Positions 57,900 through 62,005 of a DNA stretch of 62,005 nucleotides are shown one piece after another; within the stretch, counting starts at the first letter, position 1; the number at the start of each line of letters is the position of its first letter. The stretch is from the NCBI GenBank assembly GCA_900618425.1, contig UZAN01039632.1:69464-131468 (forward strand), read 5' to 3'. A program made the translations under genes and the position numbers. Origin of the DNA: Echinostoma caproni (lineage: Eukaryota; Platyhelminthes; Trematoda; Plagiorchiida; Echinostomatidae). The notes under the pieces were generated by a model. The model saw only the letters and a program-made list of their open reading frames with translations, did not search any database and had not been told where the DNA came from.

Positions 57900-59285
57900 G
57901 GTAAAATATGATAGCCTACCATTTTGTATGTGTTGCTCCTTTCAGGTATCACTTGCATCTTAGGATCCGTTGCAGTCATTGTTTTGTAGAAAATTGTTCT
58001 AAGGTGGCAGTTATTTTAGTCAACTACTCTCTAACACATCCTTCACCCAACTGACCGCATTCAAACCACCCTCATATTCGACTATCTGTTTTATTACAAA
58101 AAAGGGGCACACAACGACTCCAAAACGTATTTTCAAATAAACCGGTTTTAAACACGTGCCTGAGGAAAGCACATCCAGTCCGCCCCGTGGCTGTTCAGTG
58201 TTTCGTTTTGTACTTTAAAATTCGAATAAACCACGTGTCTTGGTGGTAGTACAGCGATAAGCTTATGCTTGTAAAAATACAAAACAACAAACTTTGAGGA
58301 AATCTGTTCACTTCACCACCAGAAGTCTGTTGTGTTTATGTAAGTTCTAGTGAATAGGATGTTGTTTACAGTAGTAAACTTACTGGTTGACCTGGTTTGA
58401 TCGTTGAACGCGAATGCACATTCTCTGACAAAATGCTAGATTCGAGGGGAAGGATAGCAATAGAGCATGAACTTTGATCTTCTTGTACCGGGGGGTAAAT
58501 TGATGAATATTTGTGAGATAATCGCTCAACCAAATCTGTATATTAACAACAAAAATTTTTCGCTATCGTTTGAACTTGGTAAGTCTATCCGTACTTGTTA
58601 ATCAAAGACTTCACTATGGCCCGGGTTGGGCATGTTCCGTTATGTTGGATCAGCCTTCCTCTAAAACTCGTATAATGCACCCATAACAAAGGACAGAGAG
58701 GCAGGAAGGGCATCATCCGGAGAAAAAAGGGGAGATCCATCGTTAGTTCATCTACAGACAATCCTTGGTTCAAAACTAAACAAAAATGCGTACGAATCAC
58801 ATATGCATCTGCCCAATCCTGACAATGGCTACCCGCTTGATTTAGCCCCAAAATGTTCTAGTCACTTGGAACATTAACACGCCCAAACGGCAGTTTAGTC
58901 CAGCAAACTGAACAATAACTCCCAACTTGGACTGCTGGCTCTGAGTACCAGGTCTAAGACTTTGAGTGGTTGACCTCAAGGTTGTGCCATTTCTCGGTTC
59001 GCTAAGCCTTGAGGTATCATGTCGTTGCAAACGGTGGACACTCCATACATTATCTTCCTTATGCCAATTTGTGTCTGATTGGATGTAAGTCCAATACATG
59101 CGTAAATCTGTATCACTTTCAGAAATAACTGGTAAGCATGGACAAAACGGACGAGTGGTAACTAAAAATATACAATATTTTAAATAAAGTGCTCTGCCCT
59201 CTATACACTAGGACAGCGATAATTTGCAAGTCTTTCTAACCTCTGACTCACGGAAGTTTAACTGTTTGGGTCTGTTAATTCTCAC
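57900..59285. other. No gene recognised
   Basis: A minus-strand frame at 58585-58851 (HNGTCPTRAIVKSLINKYG at its end) has the flavour of a helix-turn-helix region of an animal transposable element, but is too short to assign. The rest is non-coding. Confidence 0.3.
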
Positions 59286-59287
59286 AG

Positions 59288-59450
59288 AATTTCGAGGTCA
59301 AATTGGGAGGGACGTTCATTATCCACCGTCAAAATCGAATAAGCGAATAGCATTTGCTAAGATTTGGGATCTTGAGTATATGTGCAACTGCACCGGTCAA
59401 AGCACCTCAAGCCCACGTTCTTTTTTATTCATTTTAGACTTAACCCTCAG
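59288..59450 (+). CDS. Candidate exon of plus-strand gene
   Basis: A strong acceptor (tttgggtctgttaattctcacag) and a good donor (CTCAG|GTGGTA) enclose 163 bases (phase 1 in, 2 out): FRGQIGRDVHYPPSKSNKR, then IAFAKIWDLEYMCNCTGQST and SFLFILDLTLR. It has a C-N-C-T-G sequence and a hydrophobic strand at the end. The entry phase matches the chosen end of the 49929 exon, but 9 kb separate them. Confidence 0.36.
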
Positions 59451-59694
59451 GTGGTAAAATTTCTTTATTCGACACACTAATCCTACAGAGAAGCCGTGAA
59501 TACGAAATCTATTGTAACCCTAACTGGTACTGTCTGAACTGTTATCAACCTTTATTCTCAGTGCTTTCCAACTTCTCACAAGGCGTTATATCAATTTTTG
59601 TTGTTGAATTATTAGGAGAGCTCGATTTTCCATCGAAATTTCCGAATAAGCGAACACTACTTCCAATGAGGTTGGTGATGCAGTGATCCTGGAT

Positions 59695-59945
59695 TGTGGT
59701 GCCACAGTGGTTTAGTCGTTCGTAGCGGTGTGCTTTGGACCTTAAGGTCCCAGTTTCAAGCCCCACCACTAACATCTAACTTGGATGGTAGGCCCCTTTG
59801 CGGTTCTTCGGTTCAATACCACGCCTAACCTATCGAAGCATTGCGTGGTTCACCACTCCAAGTCCCGGGGCTTAGGTTACCGGTTTCCATTAATGACCAG
59901 CAGGTCTTCATGACTACGAGGTCCGCCCCATCTGTTGTTCATCAC
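59695..59945 (+). repeat. SINE-B, tRNA-like, copy 2
   Basis: Partner of 2996-3250. The head gtggtttagtcgttcgtagc leads to a box-B-like tcccagtttcaagcc; the body has caataccacgcctaacctat and the tail ends in an AT-rich stretch with AATAAA-like signals. Confidence 0.6.
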
Positions 59946-60106
59946 ATTAAAATGTTTTATAATATTAATAATAAAAGAATGTTGTGAGATTAGCAAAAGT
60001 GATAGCAATTTCATTCAATTCTCCTTATCCGTTGAATAGCAGAGGTTTAGGGGGGAAAACCATGTGTCAAACATGATTTTCCAACGTTGCATTTGTGCGC
60101 ATATAG

Positions 60107-60431
60107 GAACTGAACTACACCATTTTCTATCGGGAGGGTTGTACAATTTCAAAACTGAACTACGGGTAACCGAAGCAAGTATTTGGTTGAATATTATTTC
60201 AAAACTTTGTAAACCGGCACGGATCACGACAACTGCAATCGTTCGTCGTTTGAAACGAACCACTCCTGTTACGATTGGAGTAAACAAAAACCAGGGAATG
60301 TTTGGATTGGCCCATTCGGATTTTCCTAGGCACCAGGAACTGTGTGTACCCCAGGTGTGTACCCCACTCTTTGGGAGATCGGTAATTCCCGGCTACTTAA
60401 CTGCAGTTGAAGGCATGATAAATTTCTGTGG
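60107..60431 (+). CDS. Candidate exon of plus-strand gene
   Basis: After acceptor catttgtgcgcatatag, one frame is open for 108 codons: ELHHFLSGGLYNFKTELRVT, EASIWLNIISKLCKPARITT and so on to EGMINFCG. A strong donor inside (CCCCAG|GTGTGT at 60354, phase 0) and a weaker one at the end (TGTG|GTGACT, phase 1) are both possible; only the latter fits the 60750 exon. The entry phase does not match 59450, so something is missing between. The opposite strand is open too. Confidence 0.3.
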
Positions 60432-60749
60432 TGACTGACAAAGAACGTTGGACAACAGTTTCATCCTGTTTTGGACGAGCGTTACTTTTGTATCCTTGTC
60501 TGGACTGAAACTGCGAACCTTCGGGTTTGGAGTTAACACTCTTACCCGACAGTCAACACCTTGAACGATTGAACCATTCGTTCACACAACAAGTACGCAC
60601 TGCATACAGACGAGTCTCAAACAGAATGAAACAGCTGTCCAGTTTTTATTGCCAGTCAACAGGGCGATTTATATTGCACTGGAACCGTTTTACTTCTCCT
60701 TTGTGAACTATCCATTGAGCCTATGAAAGTGGGAATACTGTGTATTCAG

Positions 60750-60906
60750 GTTCGAGGACTCCTGAGATCGAAACCTTCAAAAGCAATAGGGTAGTTGCTC
60801 TTCTCGCCACCTTCTTCAACGGGATTTGGCTTATTACGTGGATTATCAACAAAGCTGTCTTGTCATCAGAGACTGAGACAGCTCGAAAACCCAAACGTGC
60901 AAATAT
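60750..60906 (+). CDS. Candidate exon with a transmembrane helix, plus strand
   Basis: The acceptor gaatactgtgtattcag and a consensus donor (AAATAT|GTGAGT) enclose 157 bases open in one frame (phase 1 in, 2 out): SRTPEIETFKSNRVVALLAT, then FFNGIWLITWIINKAVLSSE, ending TETARKPKRAN. A hydrophobic segment of about 20 residues (VVALLATFFNGIWLITWII) is followed by a basic tail, which suggests a single membrane span with a cytoplasmic basic side. The other two frames contain stops. In polycystin-1-like proteins the first membrane helix follows the extracellular part and precedes a PLAT domain, which would then lie outside this window. Confidence 0.45.
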
Positions 60907-60909
60907 GTG

Positions 60910-61500
60910 AGTTCGACAAGTCATTATTATCATCATCGAACTACAGCGTCTGGTTGCACATCAACATGGTATGAATGTTGATTCCTTTCTCTTAACGAAT
61001 AGCTATGAACCGACTGGTTGAGTAGTTCAGTGCTGGCCTATCTTAACACGTCAGGAACTGTAAAACTACCAGACTGTCATTCGTTATACGTACTAGAAAC
61101 TCCTAAATACGATATTTAGGGAAGGGATGAGAGCAAGCATTAAGTTAAATTTGGAGAATTGGGGGATGGGTATGGGACTGGAACACAAGACCTCTGTGTT
61201 GGTGACCTGGGTCGTGTGACAATCGATTCGTGGGAGTTGGCTAACAATAGGTTTGGATACACCGATGTTCACAACCAAGTTGGAACAATATAGCCTTTTT
61301 CTTTCCCAAATATCGTCGGACTTCTACGACTTAAATTAACTGTTTATGTGCGATCAGCATTGCTCTATAACTATTGATATTTACCTTCTTACGTTTTCAT
61401 CACATTACGAGTCCTTTTTTTAAATGCGGATAATCACATCCTTGCCTCCTCCCACCAGTATATATGGTGCGAGCACATATATCTGAGAACAGTTCTTTGC
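60910..61500. other. No gene recognised
   Basis: Non-coding. I looked for a PLAT-like exon after the membrane-helix exon and found none. Confidence 0.35.
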
Positions 61501-61506
61501 GTTTAA

Positions 61507-61598
61507 TAGATAGATAGATAGATAGATAGATGGATGAATACATAAATTGAATGATTGATTGATTGATTGATTAAGTAAGTAAGTGAGTGAGTGAGTGA
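61507..61598. repeat. Cluster of three tetranucleotide microsatellites
   Basis: (GATA)n at 61507-61532, (GATT)n at 61553-61572 and (AAGT/GAGT)n at 61574-61598 in direct succession. The open frame on the opposite strand across them is an artefact of the repeats. Confidence 0.92.
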
Positions 61599-62005
61599 AC
61601 AATAACGGTTCAGCTTAAAGTGGTAAACCGTTTAGCCTACTCCCGTCTCTTTATCACGTCTATTTTTTTGACTGTGATCCGCTAGTCCAAGTCTAAGGAT
61701 CATGGTTACCTTTTTTCTCGTCATATTATGATTCTTGAAAGCATACCGTCACACACGCTCTCATCCCTTTACTGATCTTACCGACTCTCAAAGAAACCAG
61801 GAACTCAACATTCTTACGAATATTTGCTAACAGATTTTCATCATTTATTTTGTACACTAATTTCTTCACTCTTTTCCTCTCCCCATATTTTTGATTGAAC
61901 CCCAACTCTCCTCCTTGCTGGGCAGTATCAACGCTGCACCACTTGAACCGACTAGAGGAAACTCTCATCTAGACCACATAATCACAAACCACGCTGACAC
62001 CTTTT

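Noticed and set aside
58585..58851. Minus-strand frame ending in HNGTCPTRAIVKSLINKYG
   Set aside because: It may be a transposon helix-turn-helix fragment, but the similarity is too short to name a family.
61420..61602. Minus-strand frame rich in SINQS and SIYLSIY repeats
   Set aside because: It is the translation of tetranucleotide microsatellites.

Overview
The window looks like invertebrate nuclear DNA, most likely from a flatworm and probably a digenean trematode. Exons are short and separated by kilobase introns with GT/AG junctions. One micro-exon of about 38 bases fits the reading frame. Much of the rest is old repeats: CR1-type and other non-LTR retrotransposon fragments, tRNA-like SINE and foldback elements, a deleted mariner and a non-coding inverted-repeat transposon. 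There are no bacterial-style operons, rRNA genes, intact tRNA genes or CRISPR arrays. The species assignment is inference. Three runs of N (16639-16976, 29670-29672, 42412-42945), a further NNN at 42262-42264 and one n at 29857 mark an unfinished assembly.

The best supported gene is on the minus strand. Exons at 57644-57790, 54936-55432, 41369-41406, 35669-35846, 33787-33970, 29912-30029, 27605-27858 and 25174-25362 encode the N-terminal half of an SLC6/NSS sodium-coupled transporter. It has a long hydrophilic N-terminal region, then transmembrane segments 1 to 6. All splice phases agree from 54936 down to 25174. Only the junction between the first two exons is unresolved. TM6 carries the DTGAG-type sequence seen in a prokaryote-like NSS branch. 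I could not find TM7 to TM12 in the remaining 25 kb.

On the plus strand, interleaved with those exons, is a series of weaker candidate exons from 14.8 kb to 60.9 kb. Each is an open frame bounded by an acceptor-like and a donor-like site, and most but not all neighbouring phases agree. They look like an extracellular beta-rich protein with an LDxSGSxDP motif (48799 exon) and end with a single strongly predicted membrane helix (60750 exon). I propose a polycystin-1/REJ-like gene read in the opposite direction through the introns of the transporter gene. This is a hypothesis.

Layout: 0-11 kb is repeats and LINE fragments with two orphan minus-strand exon candidates. 13.5-20.5 kb is repeat-rich (LTR-like repeat, repeat D, LINE, terminal-inverted-repeat element). 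21-31 kb holds the 3' part of the recognised transporter gene, the first plus-strand candidates and foldback elements. 32-34 kb has a CR1 copy antisense to the transporter. 34-50 kb has the middle exons of both genes, a second CR1 copy and a mariner remnant. 51-57 kb is mostly repeats plus the long N-terminal transporter exon. 57-62 kb has the putative start exon of the transporter, the 3' plus-strand candidates and a microsatellite cluster.
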